64,000 nt of DNA from Hymenopus coronatus. Its lineage: Eukaryota > Arthropoda > Insecta > Mantodea > Hymenopodidae. Numbering within the stretch: the first letter of the stretch is position 1; every line of letters begins with the position of its first letter. A program made the translations under genes and the position numbers. The stretch is taken from the NCBI GenBank assembly GCA_030762935.1, contig CM060895.1:41716001-41780000 (forward strand), given 5' to 3'. Under the pieces are notes generated by a model. It was not told the DNA's origin, did no database searches, and saw nothing but the letters and a program-made list of their open reading frames with translations. Positions 30,808 to 42,190 of the stretch are shown here, one piece after another.

Positions 30808-31165
30808 ATCAAACTATTGAGAGCACCGCAATAGCAGTGTGACATAGATGGGGTTATGTTTATGTTTTGATGAAATCGCCTTTAGCTTGCTCATGTACCA
30901 CATAACCTCAAATAATCAAAATCTGCAATAAGTAGGGTTAATGGTGTATTATAGATGCTGTCGTCTGCTGAATTGCCACGCCTGTCGGCAACGTCATATA
31001 CGCGCCATTTAACAACATTTAACCGTGCTACTACTGCCATCTTGCGGCTGTCAGCCGGCTGCATTCCTTTGGCACTGTGTGCTCAGTTCTACAGCGGATT
31101 TTCAATTTCTAAAGTTGGTATGGTTTTGCGGCATTGCGCGGTTAACTGACCCTTAAACGGCAACA

Positions 31166-32260
31166 TTACCAAGAAATATGTTCTGATTATAAACCCAAGA
31201 CAGGAAATGGAGTCACTACTATCCCACAAACATGACATAATCAAACGCTGGGAAGAATACTCCATAAAACTTTTCAGAGAAGAACCCAGCACTGAGAGAG
31301 AAAAAAAGACGCCTAATTATGCGCTAGAGCTAGCAGTATTAGAGAGTGAAGTGATTTGGACATTGGAAACTCCCCAAACGGCGATAACATACCTATAGAA
31401 TTATTGAAAGTCCGGGCTGTGGCCAAGTGGTTAGATTACTCGCCTCTCACCTAGTCGGCCCGGGTTCGATTCCAAGCGACCACATGTGAAATTTGTGGTG
31501 GACAAAGCGGTGCAGGGGTGGGTTTTTCCCGGGTTCTCCTATTTCCCCCGCCATCGCATTCCACTGTTGCTCCATCTTCTTTTCATGTATCACCAGTATC
31601 ATCACCTGCGGTGCCACAAGTAGTAAAACCAGGTGTTAAACACTTCCAAAAGAAATCATTGAAAGCAGTCAAAAGCGAAGCAATACCAACAATAATAAAG
31701 CTATGTAATATGCTATGGAACGCTATGAAATACCTAAGGATTGCCTTCATCACACTGCAAAAAAAAAAAAAAAAAAAAAAATGCGACAACAAAGACTGTA
31801 ACAACTACAGAAGCATTACGCTAATATCACATACCAGCAAGATAATTCTAAAAAGTCTTTAAAAAGGAATGGAACAATACATGGAAAGAGAGAAACCGCT
31901 GGAACAAACCGTTTTAGAAGAGGCAGAGGCTCTGGTGACCAAATATCAAATATACTGTGATCATGAAAAGGTCAAGAGAAAGGAACAGAACTTAGTGTTT
32001 TATAGATTACAAAAAAAAAAAAAAACAACAACAACAACAACAACATTCGTAACCTGCAAATATACCTATATGTAGTAAATAATGAAGAAAATAGGACTGT
32101 CTCAATGTCTTATTGAATTAATTAAGGCACTATATATGAACCAAGAAGCACGAGTGCCTCTTGCACATGGAACAACAGAGTAATTTCCAATACAAAAAGG
32201 AGTCCGACAAGGCAGTATTCTGTTCCCTTCTTTGTTATATTAGACTTTAGTCTAATTTAA
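31166..32260 (+). pseudogene. Non-LTR retrotransposon reverse transcriptase (RTE-like), decayed, split by a SINE
   Basis: Left part (31150-31405): DIIKRWEEYSIKLFREEPST and VLESEVIWTLETPQ, the linker before the RT domain. After the SINE (31411-31654) the frame resumes: VKSEAIPTIIKLCNMLWNAM, then NYRSITLISHTSKIILKSL (RT block 2), EQYMEREKPLEQ, and in other frames EPRSTSASCTWNNRVISNTK and a GVRQGSILFP block (about 32190-32230), RT motif near the active site. The YADD segment is missing. A-rich runs (31760-31782, 32011-32024, 32287-32312) have expanded inside it. Clade assignment is by overall look and is uncertain. Confidence 0.75.
31411..31654 (+). mobile_element. tRNA-derived SINE, family B, copy 1
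   Basis: Head with A box GTGGCCAAGTGGTTAGA and B box GGGTTCGATTCC, resembling a leucine or serine tRNA, then a body with TTTGTGGTGGACAAAGCGG and CCCCGCCATCGCATTCCAC. Flanked by a near-exact duplication ATTATTGAAAG / ATCATTGAAAG (31400-31410, 31655-31665). It interrupts the LINE reading frame. Confidence 0.92.
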
Positions 32261-33740
32261 TAATTTTAGTTGATCTAATTTCTTGCAAAAAAAAAAAAAA
32301 AAAAAAAAAAAAGACAGAGAGAGAGAGAGAAAAAAGTGCCAGAAAATGAAGTAAAACGCAAAAACTAACGATAAAATGACGTAAAAATTGAAATATTGGT
32401 CTAAAACTTAAAGACAAGAAAATATGAACAAACAATGACAATAAAATTAATATTCTTATAACCAGAGATTCGTATTCCGTATTTTAATATTTAAGAGCAA
32501 CCTATACTGCATAAGGAGAAAAACTGACATAACCTCAAAATCTGGGCCTGTTCATCAGTAATTATGCATAATTAAGCTCCTCAAGGTGGCATTTATTTAT
32601 GACATTTTTAACACTCCTTTAGCCTTTGTTCTCTCTAACTTAATATTCTAGGCAAAGTTCGAGTAAGCGTTTTTTGTTTTAATTTGTTTGTTTGTTTTTG
32701 ACACAGCCTACACTTTTCACTTCATTTAAGATTTTTTCTCTGCCTTTTTTTTAAATACTACGGTCAGTTCTGCAGTATATTCACGTCTACGAACGTTGTA
32801 TTTCGCTTTGTAAGCATTAGCTTTCACAGGTGCTAGCCACTGCTTGCACGTTTCATCAGATAGCCGCTGTTTCCTAATCAGTCTAATTAGAAAACAAAAA
32901 CACAATCAGGGAGAGATTGGCATATTTTTGGTAAATGTAAATATTCTAAAAAGTATACCGAATGTGCCTTTATGTCATAATTGTCTTTTGATAACATTAT
33001 ATTTCTGCGGGAATATCCAATCAGATTTAGCAAGAATGTGATTTAGCTGCTGTGAATGGTGATTACAACGGTTGCCAGGACTCTGCATTTCGGAAGCTTT
33101 CCCATTAAGCAAGCAATTAATCGATTTAGAATTCGCGTATAAATATCAAGGAAAAACAATACTAAGAAAAATTCTTTCAGCTTAGTTTCAGGATTTGAAG
33201 GTATTTTATGTTCAGGATTCCATACGCATCTTTTATTTATGCAAACAATATTTTTACTCAGATGTACATTCTATTGTCAATTGTTATTCAGATAAAATAC
33301 ATCTCTCATGATGAAATAGTACTATTGCTGTTTGTCAGCATTGCGATATTGAACTGCAACAGAACCACTTCATACGTCACAATAGCACCAGCAACCTGTA
33401 AACAAAGCAGTATTTTTATTATTTATTATTAGTATTTCACAAGGTAATATCGAATAATGCAATAACCAACAGATATAGACAGCATAATATATAAAGTATG
33501 CAACTGAAAGGCTCCTATCTGCGAGAGAATCGTACGATGAAAATATTTGTGTAAAGGTATGTGACTCTTAAAGCCAGGCAGAAAGCCCAAAAACTGAATC
33601 TGTGACAAAAGGTATGATTTTCTATAACAAAGTATTAAAAGTTAAATAGAATAATGAAAGTTCATGTAAAGAAACCAGAGAAGCAAGAGCAAACTTTATA
33701 GTACAACGTACAACAGCGACAACGCTACTGCATCTGGAGG
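32261..33740. other. Spacer, nothing recognised
   Basis: Includes an A run with adjoining (GA)n at 32287-32332. Several ORFs near 65-75 codons (for example 33208-33432) are AT-rich and unlike known proteins. Confidence 0.4.
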
Positions 33741-33741
33741 C

Positions 33742-34185
33742 TGTTGGGAGAGATATACCTGCAATTAGTTTCGTCATGCAAATTGCAGGTCAGTTTTGTT
33801 TTATTTCCATTTTTGTGTTGGCATATTTCTCCCAAGCACTTATTAATACTTAGGTTTCAACCTAATAATTTGTTCAAGTTGTGAGATTTGTACTTCATAA
33901 TATTAATGTATATTATAGAATATATAATAATATGGAAGCAGAGTCGTCCCAAAACATTATGAAAACTGCTTTCTATGCAAGTGATATTTTTGAGCTCTAT
34001 TCGGAGGTTATTGGGAGAGATATGTTTGTAATAAGTTTCATCGTGTAAATTGCAGGACAGCTTTGTTTTATTTACTTGCTTACTTGACACATTTCTCCCA
34101 AGTATTTATTAATAAGTTAGGTATACGTTTCAATTACCAATTTGATAAAGTTGAAAGATTTATGCTTCCTAATATTGAGAACAGT
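33742..34185. repeat. Direct repeat pair of about 170 bp
   Basis: Unit 1 at 33742-33910 and unit 2 at 34005-34185 share TTGGGAGAGATAT, AATTGCAGG(T/A)CAG, TTTGTTTTATTT, ATTTCTCCCAAG and TTTCAA..TAATTTG in the same order. Each unit itself carries TTGGGAGA near one end and TCTCCCAA near the other, so each could fold into a hairpin-like structure. Confidence 0.75.
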
Positions 34186-34233
34186 GGTTTGCAAGGTTAA
34201 AGTTATTTCAAAGTATACTTTAATAAAAAAATG

Positions 34234-34235
<2 letters not shown>

Positions 34236-34299
<64 letters not shown>
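34236..34299. repeat. (AAT)n microsatellite
   Basis: 64 bases of AAT repeats, uninterrupted. Confidence 0.95.
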
Positions 34300-34734
34300 G
34301 CGAGAGGTAAGTTTAAGAAACTATTTTCATCTACTTTCAAATACATTGATACATAGTACCCAATCCCCTCACTGACAGATAAATTGATACTTTACCGCCA
34401 GCATAAAGTTCCTCGTGATGGCGAAGAAGTTGAGACCAGTAAGGGCGAGGGTGTCCGTCGAGAGCTGAGTTTGCAGACGTAAAACCTAACACATTAACAA
34501 TAAAGGTAGTTAAATTTCTTTCTTTAAGGGCAGCAAAGAGAACAGGGAACCTGAACATTACACAGATACTTAAAGTTATGTCTTAGAATATGAAAACATA
34601 GTATTGGAACATGCATCCAGACATAGGCATACACAGAGCTGAAATTGGGAGCTTCATGCCCTAAATATCCAATGCCGTAATATCGAAGCAATGGAGCGCC
34701 ATTTTACTTTCTATAACACTTTCATGCTTACATT
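34300..34734. other. Spacer, nothing recognised
   Basis: One 73-codon minus-strand ORF (34558-34337) matches nothing known to me. I checked it as a candidate for the missing receptor exon and it lacks the expected motifs. Confidence 0.4.
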
Positions 34735-35165
34735 TTCAATGTACAGGATGCTCGGTCCTCGTAGACGAAAGACCTTTATCGAAGATACAGTGGGCTAGCC
34801 TACCCTTGATAAACAGGCCTGCAAATACTTTGTTACAATAAAAAAGAGTTCTGCTTCCTTGTGATTATGTTTCGGGAATATACAGCGTACAGTTGATTGC
34901 AAAGTGTTGTGCGTTATGGGGTTTAAGCAATTTCCGGTGTTTTAACGATAGATGCTCAGTTAATAATGAAAATGACAGCAATTCAGATGAAGAAAAAGAT
35001 GAGGGAGAAATATCAGGAATAGAAGAAATACAAGAAAATTATATGTAAAGTGTAGTGTAAGCAGTAACCGAGTTGAGAGTGAACACATGTGACTGACAAC
35101 ACTGGGATTGTGATATTTGCTGTGTACGACTGCACTACTGCAGCGCAGAAGCATGAGAATAACGT
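34735..35165 (+). repeat. Dispersed repeat R, partial copy (right end type)
   Basis: Matches 41905-42315 in the same orientation: GACCTTTATCG.AGATACAGTG, CCTTGATAAAC, CT(G/A)CTTCCTT(G/A)TGATTA.GTTTCG and AATGAAAATGACAGCAATTC, then a Glu/Asp/Lys-rich coding-like stretch. The second copy has expanded this stretch into a GAA microsatellite. Confidence 0.75.
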
Positions 35166-35645
35166 TCACAACATATGACTGCTATTCCTGCTTCTGTGTA
35201 CCAATGCTCCTCTACCCTGATTATGTTAAGTGATTCGCATCTAACCTCTCATATAAAAATGTCATTCAAGAGCTGGCGTGCGACATACTACATTGTGTTG
35301 GTTAATAAACGGACTAATATCGTATACATAGATTAAAACATTAAAAGATGACATGAATTTAATGTGTTTTATCTTTCTTTTCTTTTTTGCGGGGGGGGGG
35401 GGTATCATTTCGTGTTTTAGGGCACTGGTTTATTACCTGCACAGTTTAGCCACAAATATTTAGTATCATATGTTACTAATTATATTGAACACGCCTCCTT
35501 TCATCGTAATGAATTGAAAGTGAAACCAAGAATGAATCTGCCCTTATTTTAATAGTTGAAGACTGACTAGGGATACTTTCCACGTTGATGTTTCAGACTG
35601 AGATGGAACTATTTCTTTTCAGGAAAGTCGACCGAAAATAATTTG
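35166..35645. other. Spacer with a G run
   Basis: A run of 11 G at about 35391-35402. Nothing else recognised. Confidence 0.4.
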
Positions 35646-35648
35646 TGT

Positions 35649-36235
35649 ATCGGATATATCTTCCATAGTCCCATGTTTGACAAGAAAAATTATAATTATT
35701 TACAAATTGGAATGATAAATTAATAAGATGAAATTTCTGGCACATTTTTATATTAACAATTATTAATAGAGGGTACAAAAATTAGCAGTTTTTATGTTGC
35801 GTCACTGGAAAAAAAATGAACCATATCTAGGGCTGATATTCTCCTCATTAAAATTATTTTTTATTATTAGTTATCTTTAATCGGATCTTACGGCAGATAT
35901 GTGTAGTCTCAGTGCAGACAATAATATGGTATATCGGATTCCTCTCCTATAAGCCCATAACAAGAAAAATCAATTATTTTAAATTGGGATGATCCATAAA
36001 TAATATGTAGCTCCCTGCATATATTTACTTTAGCAATTATTAAATGAGAGGAGTTATAAAAAATGAGCAATTTTTATGCTTCAGTTTTTATTTTCTTAGA
36101 GTTACCATCACTTTTTCCATCATTGGTAAAAAGATTAAACATATTTGGGACCTATATTCTCCTCGAATGTTTCATTTTCAGTTACTTTTAGTGGGGTCTT
36201 ACCGCATATACTTGTAGCCTCAGTGCGAGTTCATT
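35649..36235. repeat. Diverged tandem duplication, unit about 290-310 bp
   Basis: Unit 1 from TCGGATATATCTTCCATAG (35649) to GTAGTCTCAGTGC (35916). Unit 2 from TCGGATTCCTCTCCTATAAG (35935) to GTAGCCTCAGTGCG (36228). Shared internal blocks: ACAAGAAAAAT.AATTAT, AGCAATTATTAA, TTTTTATG, ATATTCTCCTC and the TCTTAC(G/C)GCA block. Confidence 0.7.
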
Positions 36236-36890
36236 GTCAGCACCTGCCATACTACCAGGCAGTTGACGTTTAGTGGAAGATGAAAATAAAGTGAGCCATT
36301 ACAGCCTAAAGCTTAATATTTTTTTCCGGCGATTAGATACCATATGAACGCCTAGATACGGGTGTTTATGTGTTTGCTGTATTTTCACTACAACAATTGC
36401 ATTCAATTGGTGACATTAATGTGACAATGGGCCTTGTGGCTATGAGTCCTGGCTTGGGATTTTGGTCTCTATATATTCCTGTTTGGGCCTTGGTCCTATA
36501 AATACGTTCAACGTTGGTTCTAGCCATGCCAACTCAACAAATGTTTAGTCATTCAAGATTCAGTGATCCTTTGGTACCCCCCACATGGGCAAATTTTTAA
36601 AAGTGACCACGAGTAAAGCCATGAGCGACTCTGAGTTAATCTTGTTTCAGCAATCCCCTCGTGTACACTCTCTGCGCACTTCCCTGAAATCAGAAATGTT
36701 CAACATCCCATAGCAGCTTGAACCCTGATTATGTTTATAATGTGAAGCCTTGATGCATAAATTCGTAGGACCTCACTACCATAATACACCTATAACCTTA
36801 CACAAAAATAGTTAGATTATAAAATCTATTCTCTTTTACTACTGGTTAACACACAGTTATAGTTCGTGAAGATTGGGACAAAAAAAATCA
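36236..36890. other. Spacer, nothing recognised
   Basis: No coding or repeat signal recognised on either strand. Confidence 0.35.
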
Positions 36891-37592
36891 GTTTTTTTTA
36901 GTCTCACTGAAATTGGACCATTTAATTGGGAAATATGGTAGTTCTAGAAATACTGATTTTCTGGACAATCGAAAACAATTTTGGCACTACTAAATTAGAA
37001 ATATTTACCGAATGGTTATAGAACATCTAAATTGAGTTCACAAAATATATCTAAAACAAATTATCATATTTGCATAAGAAACACAATTTTTGTGTACAAA
37101 TGAGGATAAAATTTAACCTATTTTAAGTTACATTTCAACAGCTGCATTAAGTGTGTTTTTTTTTTTTCTAACATCACTAATGATGGGTCATCTTCGAGTT
37201 GATGGTAGAGAATGACTAATTGCCTAAATGTTCTTGAAGATTTTCCCTTCTTCAAAAGGTTGTGTTCCCTCCACTATTCAATTACATTGAAGGATCTTAT
37301 ATTTCTCTAATGAGCAATATATCCCTAATACTTTTAACCCAAGAAGCAGAACGAATCTTTATTGGTAATGTTTTCAACAATGTACCATATACTCAGACAA
37401 AATCATTGAAATCTTCCGATGTCATCTTTACAGCATTTAATAGTCGTATATGCTTTTATAACCATTTCAGCTATTTTTTCAGCAGCCATTGGTTTTCATA
37501 CTTTCTTTCGTTTTTCTGTTATACTCAAATATCGATCATACGGTACGTATCGATACCCTGACACTATAAATATCAAGTTGACATTATCAAGG

Positions 37593-37840
37593 GGCCGCGC
37601 CGTGGCCGAGTGGTTAGACTACTCGCCTCTCACCTAGACGGCCGGGGTTCGATCCCAAGCGACCACATGTGAGATTTGTGGTGGACAAAGCTGCGTTGGG
37701 GCGGGTTTTCTCCGGGTACTCTGTTTCCCCCGCCATCGCATTCCACCGATGCTCCATCATCATTCATGTATAATCAGTGTCACCGCCTGCGGAGCCATAG
37801 TTAAAATGGGCATTAAACATTACCAAAAAAAAAAAAAAAA
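37593..37840 (+). mobile_element. SINE family B, copy 2, full-length with A tail
   Basis: 248 bp starting GGCCGCGCCGTGGCCGAGTG, with tRNA-like A and B boxes (TGGCCGAGTGGTTAGACTA, GGGGTTCGATCCC) and a 16-A tail. Exact target duplication CATTATCAAGG (37582-37592, 37841-37851). Near-intact head and clean flanks suggest it is among the youngest insertions here. Confidence 0.95.
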
Positions 37841-37926
37841 CATTATCAAGGATACCGTTTACCATTGTGTAGATTAAAGGCTTTAAAAACTATCCACTTT
37901 TTATTTCTGCCGACACAGTTGTCACA

Positions 37927-38072
37927 CCACTCAGTCAAGGTTTTTTGTTGAGTTTCGTCAGACTTGAGTACCTTAAGAAGACAAGAAGCCACATTGTCCA
38001 CCACTCAGTCAAAGTTCTCTGTTGAGTTTCATCAGACTTGAGTACCTTAGGAAGACAATAGGCCACATTATC
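37927..38072. repeat. 74-bp tandem duplication
   Basis: Two units starting CCACTCAGTCAA at 37927 and 38001, about 88 percent alike by eye. They lie in the minus-strand relic gene and duplicate a piece of its reading. Confidence 0.85.
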
Positions 38073-38430
38073 CGCAACTAGCAGTACTCTCATGCCACAA
38101 TCACATGAAACGCTTGCTAGTATCTCCTAGTGAATATTAGGATTTAACTTTGACAGCTGACAATGTAAAAACTTTGGGTGTGTGAGCCTGGGAGGGAGTA
38201 ATAACTGCTGCGTGTCCATGTTGATGATGCATGTGACACTTGAGGGCATCCGTAAAGAAGCGTTATCATCACTCAAAAGTTCCAAAGTGTCCTTAGCCTT
38301 CCTGAGATGTAACTTTTTTTTATACATATAACAAATAAGACGTACTTTTTGAACCCTTTGCGCAATTTGCTTTAGCTTTTAGATGTTCACATGTCAAACA
38401 ATGCCATTTCGAGGACGATGGAAGGAGAGT

Positions 38431-39210
38431 TTGGAAAATGATTTCCTAAAAATTCTTCATTAAAATCAGTGATTGAAGATTGGTGCCGTGAATGGTGGCT
38501 TTTCTCTTAAGGAAATGATGAAGTGTGAAACTTTAGAGCTCCCTCTTATGTTAAGTGTATTTCACTTTATGGGAGCGGGATCTTATTTGAAAAACAAAGC
38601 TCCCCTTTGCTTTTTTATTTTAATCAAGGTGCAAATTTGTTTTTGTGATGATCCCAAGATATGTTATATGCATGAACATACCATCTTTTGAAGGTAAACA
38701 GCACGTGACAAATATTTGTCTTTTGCTTAAAGCTATCGTCAATATTACGCAACTTTCTTTGTTTTATGTGAACTATATTGATTAAATAATAATAAAATTA
38801 ACTTGACTTATCAGATTTCTGTACTAAAACTCTGAGTGCAGCTAAGTATTTGATTCTCCTCCAAGTGACGACAATTTATTTGCGTTTACAAATAGTCTGC
38901 ACAAAGAAAATATGCAAACAGTTTAGCTCATCACCAACAACAAAACTAGGTGGTACCAGCATATTACCAGGTAATTTCATTGCTGATGGAAAGATTGACT
39001 TACCAGTTTGTATTGAATAGGAGTCGGACTGTCGCAAAAACAATACCTATTAACGTTGCTAAGAGCCAATAATTTAAACGTAAAGACGATAACGAATAGT
39101 TGGTCACAGAGTAATAGTTGGTAACCCGGTGTCTTGTTGACTTACTTCCATCTCCATTCCAAATCACGTGTCGTTACTACAGATGCCATCTTGCGTAATT
39201 TACATTAATT
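38431..39210. other. Spacer, nothing recognised
   Basis: The ORF 38473-38691 (+) is open for 72 codons but matches nothing I know. Confidence 0.35.
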
Positions 39211-39214
39211 CAAC

Positions 39215-40565
39215 CGCTCAAGCAATATTGCCATCGATGGGTCTGTTTACTGCGCAAAGCCGCAAACCCATGCCAACTTTAGAAAATGAAAAAGTGTTGT
39301 AGAAATGGTCAGACAGTGCTAAGGGAACGCGGCCGGTTAACATCCGCAAGATGGCGGTAGTAGCTCGGTTATATGTTGCCAAATAGAAGTATTAATGCTC
39401 TGGTTTTCTTCCCCAATCATTGATACGATAACGCACCGGTTTATCGAGACACTGACGCAACACAACAATGAAATGCAAATCTATTTTTACGTGTTAACTG
39501 TCCTTTCCTTGCTCCTATCGTTCAAAATAAAGAAACAAAAATTATTTGCCGCTAGATGGTCGTATTACTGCTCTAATTTTCTTGTTCATTCAATTCTAAG
39601 TGAATGAACCCGGACATGGAGTCAATGAGGCAAGATAACAATGAAAATCAAATATATTTCTTTGTATCCCTTCGTACCATCATTTAAATAAAACGTACTT
39701 GTTTCACGTATAAAGTACAATTTTGCTGTCGGAATTCTTTAAAATTAACAAGTTATAAACTATGCACATTAACAAATAATCCTTCTTGGAATCTGAAACT
39801 AGTGAGGAAGTGACGGGACCCGGATAGTATATCGTTCACCTACCCATTGTAGATGTTGGTTATTTGAGGTTATGTGGTACATGAGCTAGCTAAAGATTAT
39901 TTCATCAACAAATGATGATACCCCTGACACCGTCACACTGCATTTGTGATACTCTTAATGCATTTGATCACGTAATATTTTGGGTTAAATGGAGAAATTT
40001 AATACACAAAGCTAATATCAAATAAAAACTTATCAATTGTGTTGCTTCTTTTTAACGAAAACATAGCAGAAGTGGTAGTAAATCAAAACAATAATAATTT
40101 ATTATTATCATTATTATTATTTGTATATTTAATCGTGTCCCGGCCTCCCTATGGGTGTGCTGTCTTCGCGCTATTTTTCGTCTTCCTAATAATTTCTCCT
40201 TAATGTAATTACGTATCTATTTCACCGTTTACTCGCAACACCATTGAAGCGATGCCATTGCTGATATTATGCCAACAGCATTCTTGCTTTCTTAACCTGT
40301 TAATTGTATATTTCATCCTTTCTTCACTACCCTATAGGTGCATTGCCTTTCCTGCTTTTCGCAATCCAACTATATATGCTCCATTATGCAAAACATTGCG
40401 CGTTTCAGATGCAAAGGCTGGCTGCCTGACGTTACGCGGCCAACAGACACTTAGTCGGCAATACCGACACGTCTTAGCACTTTTCAATAAAAATATTAAT
40501 GATGTATTATTTTACTTACTAACATTCCCATGTCAGCGCCTCAATTATTGTCCTAATGTTGGTAT
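39215..40565 (+). repeat. Dispersed repeat R, copy 2
   Basis: Same order of blocks as copies 1 and 3: CCAACTTTAGAAAATGAAAA, CGCAAGATGGCGGTAGTAGC, GGTTATGTGGTACATGAGCT, TTTTGGGTTAAATGGAGAAA, an AAT-rich node, then pyrimidine-rich minisatellite-like units with CACTACCCTATAGGTGCATT and CCAACTATATATGCTCCATT. It lacks the SINE carried by copy 1. Confidence 0.75.
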
Positions 40566-41237
40566 ACTATAGAGCTGGCTAATACGTTTACTTCATTCAT
40601 CAATGCCAGATCAGCAGAGATTGGTAATGTTTCTCAATGTCGCTAAACTGTGCCACTTTAGAAAATGAAACTGGTTCGCTCTATGATGCCCAGGGAATGC
40701 ATCCAGGTGTTTGCCGCTGGATGGCAGCATCAGTGCCTTATTTCCTTCGCTGTAAAATGCCAAAGGAATGCATCCGGTTATAGAATCAACATTTTTGGAT
40801 GACAGTGAATTTAAAATATATAATAATTTAATATGTTCTCTTGCTCCTATCTTTTAAAATAAAAAAAAAATGTACTCTTTTCATGTCTAAGGTGAAGCTT
40901 TGTTACCCTAATGCTTTAAAAGTGACAAATTATAATATTTGCACATTAAATAATAATTTCTCTTGGAAGATGAAAATAGCGAGAAAAGATAGGACCAGAA
41001 CAGTATAACGAATAAGGTGCAGATGATGTTATGATTTCATAGTTATTTTAGGTTATGTGGTACAGGAACCAGCTAAAGGGATTTCATCGGCGTATGAAGG
41101 TAACCCCGTCTCCGGCACAACTGTAGCCCTGTAAATTGATATTTTAAGTTAAATGGAAAAATGTAATACATAATTAACAAGCTAGTATCAAATGAAAACT
41201 TATATGTTGATTGTTACTGTTAAGGAACCATAAGCGA

Positions 41238-41282
<45 letters not shown>
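41238..41282. repeat. (AAT)n microsatellite in repeat R
   Basis: It sits at the position equivalent to AAT-rich sequence in the other two copies, so it is part of the family. Confidence 0.9.
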
Positions 41283-41559
41283 CATACTCATAATAATAAG
41301 AAGACGTTATATACTTTACTTCCATAACCGTTGTCATAGCTCTGATCTACATAGGCGAACGAATGATGCGTATTAATAATAATTTCCTATATGTTCTTCG
41401 TCATTAGTTGGATTTTCAAATAATTTACACTTCTCTTAATGTAAATCGTTATTATTTTCTTCTCTTTATTTGTTTTTCGTATTCATGAAATTAATTCAAA
41501 ATCATCATACTTGGAAAGTCTTAGATATTGCTTTGAACTCCTGGATTCCTCTGATATCA

Positions 41560-41910
41560 TAGCCTATTTCAGCGTGTCCCCGGCTTCCTACGGTTATACT
41601 GCCTGCAATTCCCAATGCATATCATGTATATATGTGTTTCCGCGCCTTCCTCTTGTTGGGTTCCCTAACGCATATCACTGCATATTTAAGCGTTTCCCCG
41701 CTTTCCTAGGGCTGCACCAGTGATATCTTTTCCACATTCGAATGGCTGTATTCATTACGTTTCGATACTTGCTCTCTATCGCATAACATTGCATATTTTT
41801 CAGCGTTACTCTGCCTCCCCAGGGTGCGCTGCCTTTGCTTCTTTTCTCGATTTCCTATGGCTGTGTTATGCAACGATTCCTAAGGCTTATATTTACCTAT
41901 TTCAGTGTTG
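41560..41910. repeat. Diverged minisatellite-like units within repeat R
   Basis: Successive units of roughly 60-110 bp share TTTCAGCGT, a C-rich CCCCG(G/C)(C/T)TTCCTA core, CTGC, and a GCATAT(T/C) start. Similar units in other numbers occur in copy 1 (29900-30090, minus) and copy 2 (40120-40440). Confidence 0.6.
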
Positions 41911-42154
41911 CAGGCTGCTCGTTCCTTCTAAACGAATGACCTTTATCGCAGATACAGTGAGCTTGCCTATCCTTGATAAACCGGTCAGAAAATATTTTGT
42001 TACGATAACAAAGAACTCTACTTCCTTATGATTACGTTTCGAGAATATGTAAAAAACATACAATTGACTGCAACGTGTGGTGTGTTACGGGTTTATACCG
42101 ATACGTGTGTTTTAACAAGAGATGGTTGGGTATTAATGAAAATAACAGCAATTC

Positions 42155-42190
42155 AGAAGAAGAAGAAGAAGAAGAAGAAGAAGAAGAAGA
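42155..42190. repeat. (GAA)n microsatellite
   Basis: 36 bases. It expanded from the mixed GAA/AAA sequence still visible at 34983-35005. Confidence 0.95.

Larger units (their letters stand above)
29840..31165 (-). repeat. Dispersed repeat R, copy 1 (inverted), with SINE and AAT microsatellite inside
   Basis: In reverse complement this matches 39215-40565 and 40590-41900. Shared blocks include CAACTTTAGAAA, CCGCAAGATGGC(A/G)GTAGTAGC, GGTTATGTGGTACATGAGC, TTTTGGGTTAAATGGAGAAA and CCAACTATATATGCTCCATT. No coding capacity was recognised. The SINE at 30523-30807 is absent from the other two copies. The family is not one I can name. Confidence 0.75.
36900..38430 (-). pseudogene. Relic of another unnamed arthropod repeat-protein family, split by a SINE
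   Basis: Reading the minus strand from 38430: CEHLKAKANCAKGSKST-type Cys/basic text, then the open piece 38327-38127 with HLRKAKDTLELLSDDNAS and MDTQQLLLPPRLTHPKFLHC. A stretch duplicated in tandem follows (MRVLLVADNVAYCLPKVLKS). Beyond the SINE (37593-37840) come VKMTSEDFNDFVWVYGTLLK and IKIRSASWVKSI. The layout (Cys pair, HLRKA helix, FD/MDxQQxLxxP block, then a VKMTxxDF block) is that of a common, unnamed, transposon-like gene family of arthropods. Stops and shifts make it dead. Confidence 0.5.

Noticed and set aside
34337..34558. Candidate final exon of the gustatory receptor
   Set aside because: It lacks the hydrophobic last segment and family signature, and shows no phase 0 acceptor in the right place.
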